A stretch of DNA of 64,000 nucleotides. Source: Gordonia mangrovi (GTDB lineage: Bacteria; Actinomycetota; Actinomycetes; Mycobacteriales; Mycobacteriaceae). Shown piece by piece: positions 52,858 to 61,790 of the stretch. The notes beneath the pieces were generated by a model that was not told the DNA's origin, ran no database searches, and saw only the letters and a program-made list of their open reading frames with translations. The translations under genes were made by a program, and so were the position numbers. Where the stretch lies: assembly GCF_024734075.1 (NCBI RefSeq), contig NZ_CP102850.1, positions 2,108,001 to 2,172,000 on the forward strand, in the 5' to 3' direction. How positions within the stretch are numbered: the stretch's first letter is position 1; each line of letters starts with the position of its first letter.

Positions 52858-54122
52858 CGCGATACGAGCGCCTGATCCGAGACGCCGGCGACGGTCTCCT
52901 GCGCGGCGGCCGCCGCGTCCCGATAGGGCCGCAGTTCGCGCCGGGCGATGGCGCGCTTGTGCACCTCGTCGGGGCCGTCGGCCAGCCGCAGTGTGCGGAT
53001 GTGGGCGTAGGCCATGGCCAGGGGAAAGTCGTCGGTGACCCCGCCGCCGCCGTGCACCTGGATCGCGCGGTCGATGATCTGCAGTGCGATGTTCGGCGCG
53101 GCGACCTTGATGGCCGCGATTTCGGTGGCCGCTTCCTTGTTGCCGACGGTGTCCATCATGTGCGCGGCCTTGAGCGTGAGCAGCCGCACCATCTCGATGT
53201 CGATGCGCGCCTCGGCGATCCAGTCCTGGATGTTGGCGCGTTCGGCGATGGGCTTGCCGAAGGTGACGCGCTGCGTGGCCCGGGCGCACATCAGTTCCAG
53301 CGCGCGCTCGGCGACACCGATGGTTCGCATGCAGTGGTGGATGCGGCCGGGGCCGAGGCGGGCCTGACTGATCGCGAATCCCTCACCCTCACCCTTGAGG
53401 ACGTCGGTGGCGGGCACCCGGACGTTGTCGAAGATCAGTTCGCCGTGGCCCTCGCGGTCGACGTAGCCGAACACCGGCAGGTTCCGCACGATGGTGAGTC
53501 CCGGGGCGTCGGTGGGTACCACCATCATCGACTGCTGCCGGTGGACCGGGGCGGTCGGATCGGTCTTACCCATCACGATGAGCACCTTGCAGTCCGGACG
53601 CATCACGTTGGAGGCAAACCACTTCCGTCCGTTGAGAATGTACTCGTCGCCGTCGCGCACCATGGACAGTTCCACGTTGGTGGCATCCGAGCTCGCGACG
53701 TCGGGTTCGGTCATCGCAAAGGCCGAGGCGATCTCACCGTCGAGCAGCGGCTGCAGGTAGCGCTTCTTGTGCTCATCGGTGCCGAACAGGGTGAACACCT
53801 CGATGTTGCCGGTGTCGGGGGCGTTGCAGTTGAACACCTCCGAGGCGAACCCGACCCGGCCCATGATCTCGGCGAGCGGCGCGTACTCGAGGTTGGTGAG
53901 GCCCGGCCCCCATTCGGGATGCGGGTGGAAGAGGTTCCACAAACCGGCGTCCTTGGCCTTCTGCTTGAGTTCCAGCAGGATCGGTGGAGTCGCATGCGGG
54001 TTGTCGGACTCCCTCATCTGCTGGGCGTAGACCGACTCGTTGGGATAGATGTGGGCGTCCATGAACTCGAGCAGTTGGGCGCGGTACTTCGCACCGCGTT
54101 CGGACGGGGTGAACAGATCCAT
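52854..54122 (-). CDS. Acyl-CoA dehydrogenase
   Basis: A 422-residue flavoenzyme of the ACAD10/11-like bacterial group: [17 protein letters not shown] (flavin-binding), [15 protein letters not shown], and a C-terminal [22 protein letters not shown]. It makes enoyl-CoA from acyl-CoA. AAAGGAGAATCCG precedes the ATG. With the SDR gene upstream, this is a fatty-acid or sterol side-chain degradation module. Confidence 0.9.
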   Translation of the reverse strand: MDLFTPSERGAKYRAQLLEFMDAHIYPNESVYAQQMRESDNPHATPPILLELKQKAKDAGLWNLFHPHPEWGPGLTNLEYAPLAEIMGRVGFASEVFNCNAPDTGNIEVFTLFGTDEHKKRYLQPLLDGEIASAFAMTEPDVASSDATNVELSMVRDGDEYILNGRKWFASNVMRPDCKVLIVMGKTDPTAPVHRQQSMMVVPTDAPGLTIVRNLPVFGYVDREGHGELIFDNVRVPATDVLKGEGEGFAISQARLGPGRIHHCMRTIGVAERALELMCARATQRVTFGKPIAERANIQDWIAEARIDIEMVRLLTLKAAHMMDTVGNKEAATEIAAIKVAAPNIALQIIDRAIQVHGGGGVTDDFPLAMAYAHIRTLRLADGPDEVHKRAIARRELRPYRDAAAAAQETVAGVSDQALVSR

Positions 54123-54154
54123 CGGATTCTCCTTTGTCGGTCGGTTCGGCCGGT

Positions 54155-54979
54155 TCACGGGTTCGCGGAGTCGACCAGACCCTGCTGATATCGCCGCATG
54201 CCGCGCAGCCAGCGGTCGTAGTCGGCACCCTTGTGCCGATACATTTCGAGGACCTCGGGGTGCGGAAGGATGAGGAATCGTTCGTCGCCGAGGGCATCCA
54301 TCACCACGTCGGCGACCTCTTCGGTGGTCAGCACGCGACCCGCGGTCTCCACCGCCCGTTGCATGAGCATCGCGCGGTCGTCGGCCGGCGCGGCGTCGGG
54401 GCGCAGCAGCTTGGTGTCGACCCCCATCGGGCACAGGCAGCTCGCGCGCACGCCGCGGTCACCGTAGGTGACGTTCAGCCACTCGGCGAAACCCACCGCG
54501 GCGTGTTTGGTCACCGAATAGGTGGCCGAACCGAGTTGGGTGAGCAGGCCGGCCGCCGACGCGGTCGACACGAAGTATCCGGCGCCCCGATCCACCCACT
54601 CCGGAACGAGCCGGCGTGCGGCGCGGATGTGGCCCATCAGGTTGACGTCGATGACCTGGGCCCATTCGTCGTCGGTCACGTCGAGGCCGGGTGCACCGCT
54701 GATGCCGGCATTGGCGAAATACAGGTCGACCGGCCCGAACTCCGCTTCGGCGAGTGCGATGGTGGCATCGATGTGCTCAGACGAGGCCGCGTCACCGGTG
54801 ATCGTGGCCACCGACCCGGGAGCAGAGGTGTCGATCGCCGCCTCGACACGATCGAGTCCGTCGGCCACCAGGTCGGTGATCACCACACGGACGTTGCGGG
54901 CGACCAGCGCCTTGGCCAGTGCGGCGCCGATACCGCCGCCGCCTCCGGTCACGATGGCCACTTTGCCGTCGAGCTCCAT
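54155..54979 (-). CDS. Short-chain dehydrogenase/reductase (SDR)
   Basis: A 274-residue classical [16 protein letters not shown], Ser in STASAAG, and YSVTKHA (YxxxK). First gene of the SDR/acyl-CoA dehydrogenase/TetR operon. ATG 54979 follows GAGGGATGTGGTG; two GTGs directly before it could also serve. Likely oxidises a hydroxyacyl or alcohol intermediate. Confidence 0.87.
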   Translation of the reverse strand: MELDGKVAIVTGGGGGIGAALAKALVARNVRVVITDLVADGLDRVEAAIDTSAPGSVATITGDAASSEHIDATIALAEAEFGPVDLYFANAGISGAPGLDVTDDEWAQVIDVNLMGHIRAARRLVPEWVDRGAGYFVSTASAAGLLTQLGSATYSVTKHAAVGFAEWLNVTYGDRGVRASCLCPMGVDTKLLRPDAAPADDRAMLMQRAVETAGRVLTTEEVADVVMDALGDERFLILPHPEVLEMYRHKGADYDRWLRGMRRYQQGLVDSANP

Positions 54980-55051
54980 CACCACATCCCTCGTCGTGGA
55001 CGGTCGCGACCCGGGTCGGGTGCGAGTCGCGTCGGGTTCGGCTCCGAAGCT

Positions 55052-55077
55052 ACTTGAATCCGTGTTCAGGTTCAAGT
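55052..55077. promoter_or_regulatory. Inverted repeat upstream of SDR operon
   Basis: ACTTGAA (55052-55058) and TTCAAGT (55071-55077) form a perfect 7-bp inverted repeat with 12-bp spacing, 73 bp before the SDR start. Candidate site of the operon-encoded TetR. Confidence 0.45.
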
Positions 55078-55156
55078 GTCGGTGTGCGCTCACCAAGCCG
55101 ACGCTCTGCCCACAAGGGAAATGACAACAAAGGTATTCGAAATGTGAAAAAGGGCG

Positions 55157-55200
55157 TTTTCTCAACACGCGTTGTGATTTCTCAACTACCGTTGAGAAAA
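55157..55200. promoter_or_regulatory. Perfect palindrome with extra half-site
   Basis: TTTCTCAAC-TACC-GTTGAGAAA (55178-55199) is a perfect 9-bp palindrome; a further direct half-site TTTTCTCAAC lies at 55157-55166. It could be an operator for the leftward SDR operon or the rightward micropeptide genes, or an RNA hairpin. Confidence 0.5.
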
Positions 55201-55499
55201 GGACAGCTTCCCATTATCAGGGTTGACTGAGACTTTGCTGCGGAAGAACCAAGATTTAGGTGACACCCGACTGGGTCATCCGTACACTTCGGTATATGGT
55301 GTTCGTGAGAATAAATCTTCCGGTGGCTGTAACGAATCACTGAGCGTCACCGAAATGCAGCACAGAGGATCGTCCAGCCAGCGGCGATCGCAACGTGATC
55401 TGCCATACCCCTGAACTTCGGCCGAGAGATCCAGGCCCCCTTTGGTTCTCGCGGTCGTTGGTGTTCGTGTCCGTTATATGTGGAAAGGAGGTGACAACT

Positions 55500-55568
55500 A
55501 TGGATCTGTTCGCAATTCTGACCGAGTTCGTCGGCGCAGCACTCGATTTCCTCGGCCAGTTCTACTGA
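55500..55568 (+). CDS. Hydrophobic micropeptide 1 (22 residues)
   Basis: ATG to TGA frame, starting MDLFAILTEF and ending DFLGQFY. AAAGGAGGTGA (55484-55494), fully complementary to the 16S anti-SD tail, lies eight bases before the ATG. The sequence alternates hydrophobic with acidic residues (Asp2, Glu9, Asp16), giving an amphipathic helix with one acidic edge. It resembles in style the very small alpha-helical PorA/PorH channel peptides of corynebacteria or modulin-like peptides; no homology is proven. A GC hairpin follows the stop. Confidence 0.65.
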   Translation: MDLFAILTEFVGAALDFLGQFY

Positions 55569-55902
55569 GCCCGGGTAGGGTGATCGCCCGGCCTCACCGA
55601 CATTGCGTGATGATCAACGCAAGCGAGAGTCGTTCCCCCCCTGAACTCTCTTTTCACTGATCAATCCCGTACTCGACTCGAGTACAACTCCGTAATCGCC
55701 CGGGGTGAGAACTTGCCTTTCTCACGCCGGCGGGAGATCGGACGGGATATTCGCAACGGCGGTGAGTCCGGGCGTTTCGCCGTCTCCAGGGTTCCGACAC
55801 CCTCACCCTGGGGTCGTCCGACCGAAGCATCCCCATCGCTCCCGGGTGTGATCTGGATTACACTTACGCGGGTAATCCCAGGTCATCGGAGGGAGGTGCG
55901 CC
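55569..55902. other. Intergenic region between micropeptide genes
   Basis: About 335 bp. It holds a short hairpin after micropeptide 1 (CCGGG ... CCCGG, 55570-55592) and an inverted repeat GGATTAC (55855-55861)/GTAATCC (55872-55878) just before the Shine-Dalgarno of micropeptide 2, suggesting separate regulation. No larger gene supported. Confidence 0.5.
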
Positions 55903-55968
55903 ATGTTCAGTCTGATCGCCGATCTCGTGTACGGCATTCTCAGTGCCGTCGGCAACTTCCTCTGGTGA
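55903..55968 (+). CDS. Hydrophobic micropeptide 2 (21 residues)
   Basis: ATG to TGA frame, starting MFSLIADLVY and ending SAVGNFLW. GGAGGGAGGTG (55888-55898) lies five to six bases upstream. Like micropeptide 1 it has an N-terminal M-x-x-L/F, one Asp, a small-residue centre and an aromatic C terminus; both are nearly uncharged otherwise. The pair looks like two-component membrane-active or channel peptides. It is followed at 31 bases by the end of a leftward SDR gene. Confidence 0.62.
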   Translation: MFSLIADLVYGILSAVGNFLW

Positions 55969-55998
55969 CCTCATCGATGCCGGCACCGCCACAGTGCG

Positions 55999-56835
55999 TC
56001 ACGTGAGCGACGCGATCGCCCGGTCGGCGGTGCCGGGCGTGAAGTAGTCGATCGCCGGCAGGAGCGCCCGCAGCGCCGCGGGCGCGACCTCGCTGGGTTG
56101 GTGGGTCACCGCACGCAGAATCCACCGCGCCGCGTCGTCGACGGTGAGAGCATCCACATCGTCGTATTCGGCAGTTGGAGCGATCATCTCGGTCCGTACC
56201 AATGGGAAGTGCACGTTGGTGGCGCGCACACCCGGATGCGGCCGCTCCGCGTTGAGACTGCGTCCGAAGATCGCGAGGGCGCTCTTGGAACCTCCATACG
56301 CGGAGAATCGGGGGAAGGTGTTGGCCATCAACGCCCAGGTACAGACGTTCACCACCTGACCGCGGCCTCGATCGACCATGCCCGGCAACAACCCCAGACT
56401 CAGCTGTACAGCTGCGGAATAGTTGAGTTGCATCGTCCGCCGGTAGTCGTGCAGACGGTCGGTCGAGTCGATGATCGACCGGCGGATCGAGTGGCCGGCG
56501 TTGTTGACCAGGACATCCACCTCCCGCTCGACGAGGTACGCCACCAGTTCGGTGATCGCGGACTCATCCGACAGGTCGCAGACCTTATGCTCTGCTCCCG
56601 TCTCATCGGACAGGGTCTGCAATTCGTGCTTGCGCCGCGCCACCGCGATGACGTGGGCGCCCCGTTCGGAGAGCAACCGCGCCGCAGCTCGCCCGATCCC
56701 GGCCGACGCCCCCGTCACCACCACGGTCAGCCCCGCGACGTCGCGGCCGGGCCCGGTGAGCGCCTGCTCCACCGGAGCGGGTAGCAGCGTCCGGCGTTGC
56801 ATCAGGTCGAACAGGCCGGCGGACAATGACGGCAT
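55999..56835 (-). CDS. Short-chain dehydrogenase/reductase (SDR)
   Basis: A 278-residue SDR with an N-terminal extension of about 37 residues (MPSLSAGLFDLMQRRTLLPA) before TGASAGIG; also NNAGHSI and YGGSKSA (YxxxK). The extension and length match the lipid-associated SDRs of mycobacteria. AAAGGA precedes ATG 56835. Divergent from the sigma factor gene. Confidence 0.85.
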   Translation of the reverse strand: MPSLSAGLFDLMQRRTLLPAPVEQALTGPGRDVAGLTVVVTGASAGIGRAAARLLSERGAHVIAVARRKHELQTLSDETGAEHKVCDLSDESAITELVAYLVEREVDVLVNNAGHSIRRSIIDSTDRLHDYRRTMQLNYSAAVQLSLGLLPGMVDRGRGQVVNVCTWALMANTFPRFSAYGGSKSALAIFGRSLNAERPHPGVRATNVHFPLVRTEMIAPTAEYDDVDALTVDDAARWILRAVTHQPSEVAPAALRALLPAIDYFTPGTADRAIASLT

Positions 56836-56960
56836 GGTGATCCTTTCGACGACCCTCCGACGGTAGCCCGCGCGAAACCGTCCGCGGAAAACTGTTGCAT
56901 CGGAACACTCTGGCGCCTCCATCACGATGACCCGTTCGCACCCGACCCTGGGAGACCGCG

Positions 56961-58367
56961 ATGTCCGTACCACTGGAGGCCGGCGGCCCCGGACCCGCCG
57001 ATGAGAGGCTCGTGGCCGCGCTGCGCACCGGCGATATGCAGGCGCTGGGCGCCGTCTACGACCGTTATGGTGCAGCGCTGCACACCTTCGCGTACTCAAT
57101 GGTGCGCAGTCGCGAGCGTGCCGCCGACGTCACCCACGACAGCTTTCTCGTCGCTGTGGCGCGGATCGATCAGCTCCGCGATCCGGCCCGACTGCGGCCG
57201 TGGCTGTATGCGATCGTGCGGTCGGAGTGTCTGCGCATGCTGCGGGGTGCCAAACGCGAAACCGTGTTCACCGACTGGCACGACACCGCCGACGACGACC
57301 TGCCGGATGCCGATCTGCACCGGCAGGAGATCCGCGAGCTGGTGCGGTCGGCGCTGGACGGCCTCTCGCCGAAGGACCGTGAGGTGGTGGAGCTGAGCTT
57401 GCGCCATGACCTCGACAACACCGAGATCGCCGCCGTGCTGGGAGTGACGCCATCACATGTCACGGCGCTGACCTCGCGCAGCCGTAAGGCCCTCGAGCGC
57501 AGTCTCGGCACGTTGCTGGTGGCCCGGGCGGGCGGCGAAGGGTGCGACGAGCTCACCGAGATGTTGCGGGCCTGGGATGGCGAGTTCACGCCGCTGTGGC
57601 GCAAGCGGATTGCCAAACACGTCGACAACTGTGCGACCTGCACCGGCGAGCGGCGGCGGCGCTTCAGCCCGGCGGCGATCCTGGTGGCCCTGCCCATGCT
57701 GGCCGCTCCCATCGTGCTGCGGGAACGGGTCGTCACCGATGCCGAGCCGGTACTGGCCGCCTACGCCCACGGGGCCGGCGACGCGCACGCCGCGTCGGTA
57801 CCCGATGCGGTCGACGCGAGCGGTGGCCAGGTGGCGTCCGAGGCCGAGTCGACGACGATGATCGCGGGGCAACCGGCGTGGGACTATCCGGTCGCGGCGC
57901 CGGGTGGGCATCGCTGGTGGCTGTGGACGACGGCGGCGGTGACGGTGCTGCTGGCGGCGGGGGCAATCGTGGCAGCGGTCGCCGTCGGGACCGACGAGGA
58001 GGTCGACCCGACACCCGTCGTCGAGGTGCCGACAGTGGAGGCGGTGACCCCGCCGAGGTCCGCGACGACCGTCGGGCCGACGTCGAACCCCGCCGGGCCC
58101 GTGCTGCCGCCGCCCGAGGTGACGTCGGTGCCGGAGGGTCCGTCCCAGTCGAGAACGCCGTCCGAATCGAGCGAATCGGTCCGGCCGTCGGTGTCTTCGC
58201 AGCCGGAGTCGGGGGGGCGCGGCGAGGAGCCGCAGCCCGATCCTGGTGCGCCGGACCCTGATGTTCCGGACCCGAACGTGCCCGAACCCGCGCCGGACCC
58301 AGACCCGGCCGCCTGCCCTCCGCTGTGCGGCCCGACCAGCGGACCCGCCGGTCCGACACTGCGCTGA
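56961..58367 (+). CDS. ECF sigma factor fused to zinc-motif, membrane segment and Pro-rich extracytoplasmic tail
   Basis: A 468-residue protein. Sigma-2 lies at about 15-90 (AALHTFAYSMVRSRERAADV), sigma-4 at about 125-180 (LSPKDREVVELSLRHDLDNT). Next comes an anti-sigma-like motif H220-x3-C224-x2-C227 (KHVDNCATC), a membrane segment at about 319-343 (LWTTAAVTVLLAAGAIVAAV), and a 120-residue Pro/Ser/Glu-rich tail. It looks like sigma and anti-sigma functions in one membrane-bound chain, similar to ECF groups with C-terminal extensions. It is upstream of a surface protein and a sortase, its probable targets. Confidence 0.87.
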   Translation: MSVPLEAGGPGPADERLVAALRTGDMQALGAVYDRYGAALHTFAYSMVRSRERAADVTHDSFLVAVARIDQLRDPARLRPWLYAIVRSECLRMLRGAKRETVFTDWHDTADDDLPDADLHRQEIRELVRSALDGLSPKDREVVELSLRHDLDNTEIAAVLGVTPSHVTALTSRSRKALERSLGTLLVARAGGEGCDELTEMLRAWDGEFTPLWRKRIAKHVDNCATCTGERRRRFSPAAILVALPMLAAPIVLRERVVTDAEPVLAAYAHGAGDAHAASVPDAVDASGGQVASEAESTTMIAGQPAWDYPVAAPGGHRWWLWTTAAVTVLLAAGAIVAAVAVGTDEEVDPTPVVEVPTVEAVTPPRSATTVGPTSNPAGPVLPPPEVTSVPEGPSQSRTPSESSESVRPSVSSQPESGGRGEEPQPDPGAPDPDVPDPNVPEPAPDPDPAACPPLCGPTSGPAGPTLR

Positions 58368-58482
58368 CCTGCCATTTCGCGAGTTCAACAAATTCTCTGA
58401 GAAAAGTGTTGCAGCTTCCGCCGCTGCTGACTCCTACACCCGAAGGCCGACAACGGTCGGCCTCGGACCCCAGGAGCCAGCC

Positions 58483-59178
<696 letters not shown>

Positions 59179-59194
59179 TCGGCGGGGATCAGTG

Positions 59195-59770
59195 ATGCGC
59201 ACACGACGATTCCTCGTGCTGATCACCGCGGTGGCAGCACTCGCGATGGCCGTGCTGATGCTCACCGGGTGCGGTGGCGCCACCGATGTGCAGCCGCCAC
59301 AGGTGCTCTCCGGGAGCACCGAGCCGTCGGCGACCCGCACCGCTCCGGTCGGTGAACCGGTCCGACTGACGGTGCCGTCGGTGCAGGTCGACGCGGTGGT
59401 GCGGCCCATCGTCGACGATAGCGGGGAGATCGATCCGCCCACCGAGGACGACGCATGGTGGTGGACCGAACGCGGCACCCCCGGCTCGGCCGACACCGTC
59501 TACCTCGCCGGACACGCCATCCACAACGGTGACGGGGTGTTCGCGCCGCTGCAGCGAGTCGAGCCCGGTGCGCAGATCCAGCTCGACACCACCGCCGGGT
59601 CACGCACCTACCGCGTCGATGCGACCGCGACGTACGACAAATGGAATCTCGACCGCTACGACGAGGTGTGGCAGGCGGTGCCCGGCCGGCTGATCCTGGT
59701 CACCTGCTTCGTGGTCGACGGGCAGCCCACCGACGAGAACTACCTCGTGTATGCGTCGTTGGTGGACTGA
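59195..59770 (+). CDS. Class E/F-like sortase with lipobox
   Basis: A 191-residue sortase-fold protein. The N terminus has a lipobox, MLTGC (Cys26), so it may be lipid-anchored. The catalytic His is in YLAGHAIHNG (His107), and the Cys in LILVTCFVV (Cys171). No Arg follows Cys171 in the last 20 residues, where sortases normally place the third catalytic residue. Partner of the adjacent surface protein. GTG at 59192 is an alternative start. Confidence 0.8.
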   Translation: MRTRRFLVLITAVAALAMAVLMLTGCGGATDVQPPQVLSGSTEPSATRTAPVGEPVRLTVPSVQVDAVVRPIVDDSGEIDPPTEDDAWWWTERGTPGSADTVYLAGHAIHNGDGVFAPLQRVEPGAQIQLDTTAGSRTYRVDATATYDKWNLDRYDEVWQAVPGRLILVTCFVVDGQPTDENYLVYASLVD

Positions 59771-59777
59771 CCGAAAG

Positions 59778-59827
59778 TTCTGGCCGCAGTTGCGGGTTCC
59801 GGCTTGGACCTTCAACTGCGGCCAGAA
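59778..59827. terminator. Bidirectional hairpin terminator
   Basis: TTCTGGCCGCAGTTG (59778-59792) and CAACTGCGGCCAGAA (59813-59827) pair perfectly over 15 bp with a 20-nt loop. It lies between the convergent sortase and P450 genes and overlaps the P450 stop region. Confidence 0.75.
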
Positions 59828-61254
59828 GCTACAGGTGCGGCCGGAACTGTCGTCCGTGGGCTGGCCACCAGCGTGAACGGTTCGGGCCGCAGGGTGGCGC
59901 GCTCGCGCATCACCAGGTCGGTCGGCTTCTCCAGCCGTAGGTCGAATCTCGACAACACCGACGCCAACAGCAGCGACGACTCGTGGATTGCGAACTGTCG
60001 CCCGATACATGATCTGGGTCCGGTACCCCACGGGGCGAAGAACTTTCGCGAGCTCGCGGTGAGGCGTTCACCGAGGAAGCGGTCCGCCCGGAACAGGTCG
60101 GCATCGGGACCCCAGACGGCGGGATCGCGTTGCGCCGCCAGCGCGAGCACGAAAACGGCGCGGCCGGCCGGCACGTGATAGCCATCCAGCACCTGGTCGG
60201 TGCGGGCCAGCCGGAAGAATCCAGGCGCCGGGGGCCACAGGCGCAGACACTCGTTCAGGTAGGCGCGGATCTGCCGCAGCCTGACGACGTTCTCGTACGT
60301 CAGGGCGGTTCCGTCGAGTTCGGTCGTGGCGATCCGATCGGCCACCTCCGGTTCGGCCGCGAGATAGTAGAGGGCCACCTCCATCAGCGCCGCGGTCGTC
60401 TCATGGCCGGCAGCCAGGAAGGTCAGCACCTGGTCGGTGACGTTGCGCAACGGGAGCCGCTCGCCCGTCTCCGGGTCCGCGGTCTCCAACATCAGCCCGA
60501 GGAGGTCGTTGCGACCGCGGGCGCCCTCGCGTACCCGGGTCTCGATGATCGACGAGACGAAGCGCCGACCGGTGGCGATGTCGGCGTTACGGCGCCGCGA
60601 TCCGAGAACCTCGCGTATCGGGCCCAGCATCGGAACGTCGTTGGTGGATTCACCGGCCCACAACAGAATTCGGCCCAGCGCGTCCAGAAACTCGCCGGTG
60701 CCGTCAGCCGCGCCATCGTCGGACCCGAGTAGCCCCATGCGACGGGAGAAGCCGGCGCGCCCGATGACCTCCAGCGTGGCGGCGGTCATATCGCGGTGCA
60801 CGTCGATGACCGGCGACTCCGTCCATTTCTGCGTGAGATCGTCGGCGACACTTGCCATCGCATCGTGATAGACGCGCATAGCGGCCTGTGCGAAGCCCGG
60901 TGTCAGGATCCGACGGGCCTGACCCCACAGCGGGTCCCTCGTCCGCGCGGTGAACAAACCGGCGCCGGCGACCGCACGCAACTGTGCCAACGGCCCGACC
61001 AGTACACGCCCCCAGGACTCCTCATCGAGCGTCTGCCGAGCCAGATCCGCTCCGCCGACCACCACCAGCCGGTTGCCGAGCAACTCGCGCTGGAAGATCG
61101 GGCCGAGTTCGCGGGTCAGTTCGGTTTCGTGCTGCGTCGGGCGCCGACGGTCCACGGACCGCACATCGCCGAGGACGGGCAGCCGACCCGGCGGATGCGG
61201 CAACGCACTCAACGGCAATGCGTTCAGCGGCATTCCACTCGACGAACTGGTCAC
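59812..61254 (-). CDS. Cytochrome P450
   Basis: A 480-residue heme monooxygenase: I-helix LAAGHETTAALM, ExxR in YLNECLRLWPP, and heme ligand Cys416 in FAPWGTGPRSCIGRQFA. No fused reductase, so it needs separate electron donors, not seen nearby. The layout resembles CYP102/CYP110-like fatty-acid or alkane hydroxylases. GTG 61254 is preceded by GGAGGCTGTGCGAC; a longer frame extends toward the tRNA without support. Confidence 0.88.
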   Translation of the reverse strand: MTSSSSGMPLNALPLSALPHPPGRLPVLGDVRSVDRRRPTQHETELTRELGPIFQRELLGNRLVVVGGADLARQTLDEESWGRVLVGPLAQLRAVAGAGLFTARTRDPLWGQARRILTPGFAQAAMRVYHDAMASVADDLTQKWTESPVIDVHRDMTAATLEVIGRAGFSRRMGLLGSDDGAADGTGEFLDALGRILLWAGESTNDVPMLGPIREVLGSRRRNADIATGRRFVSSIIETRVREGARGRNDLLGLMLETADPETGERLPLRNVTDQVLTFLAAGHETTAALMEVALYYLAAEPEVADRIATTELDGTALTYENVVRLRQIRAYLNECLRLWPPAPGFFRLARTDQVLDGYHVPAGRAVFVLALAAQRDPAVWGPDADLFRADRFLGERLTASSRKFFAPWGTGPRSCIGRQFAIHESSLLLASVLSRFDLRLEKPTDLVMRERATLRPEPFTLVASPRTTVPAAPVASGRS

Positions 61255-61337
61255 GTCGCACAGCCTCCCCGGTCCCGCGGACTCGCGACACACAAAAGGC
61301 CAGAATGCACTGTGCACCCTGGCCTTTTGTCAGTCAG

Positions 61338-61420
61338 TGGGCGAAGGGGGACTTGAACCCCCACGTCCCGAAGGACACTGGCACCTGAAGCCAGCGCGTC
61401 TGCCATTCCGCCACTCGCCC
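61338..61420 (-). tRNA. tRNA-Leu (anticodon CAG)
   Basis: On the minus strand the 5' acceptor GGGCGAG pairs with the 3' TTCGCCC. The D-arm is followed by the anticodon arm CTGGC-TTCAGGT-GCCAG (anticodon CAG, decoding CUG), a long variable arm typical of Leu (TGTCCTTCGGGACG) and a T-arm GGGGGTTCAAGTCCCCC. CCA is not encoded. Next to fhaA, as in other Mycobacteriales. Confidence 0.95.
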
Positions 61421-61790
61421 GTGGCTGTCTGCGTGAGACCCGAGAACGATAGCAAGGTCGACGGGACGGAAGCAAAACGCGTCGCTCAGGGGACACAGTC
61501 GACCGCGAACGGGACCCACTCGACGGGAAACGGGGCACGGTCGACGGGGGTGGGCGTGTTTGGCGACGTGGATGTACCTGTTCGTGATCGGAAATACACC
61601 CGTATGCGCTGGTCAGCGTTGGTATGGCAGGTAGGGTGAACAGCACGACGTCGCTGTTGCTGATGTTGCGAACGTTGCTGCATTGACGTCGACCCAGGCT
61701 AAATGGTCAGAATCGGTATCATCTATCAAGGCCATACGCACGGCGACACGCCACAGCCGTGTGCAGCAAGCCGCGAAGGGAGGGTCGCCG
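61421..61790. other. Intergenic region before fhaA, with tandem repeats
   Basis: About 370 bp. A three-unit tandem repeat lies at 61489-61552. The rest includes the fhaA promoter region; GC falls in 61590-61760. No additional gene supported. Confidence 0.6.
61489..61552. repeat. Three imperfect 21-22-bp tandem repeats
   Basis: Units 61489-61510, 61511-61531 and 61532-61552 share the core GGG-A/G-C-CA/G-GTCGACGGG (variants GTCGACC, CTCGACG, GTCGACG). Between the tRNA and the fhaA promoter; function unknown. Confidence 0.55.

Larger units (their letters stand above)
54980..55499. other. Regulatory intergenic region with palindromes, lower GC
   Basis: About 520 bp with markedly lower GC from 55110 to 55330. 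It holds two candidate operator structures (55052-55077 and 55157-55200) and the leader of the first micropeptide gene. No longer gene is supported; the 63-codon frame at 55223-55414 has a TTG start and no ribosome-binding site. Confidence 0.6.

Noticed and set aside
55223..55414. 63-codon frame in the low-GC region before micropeptide 1
   Set aside because: TTG start, no ribosome-binding site, mixed composition and overlap with an apparent regulatory region.
55903..55968. Micropeptide 2 considered as a leader peptide for attenuation
   Set aside because: No downstream gene on the same strand before a convergent SDR gene, and no run of a single regulatory amino acid.
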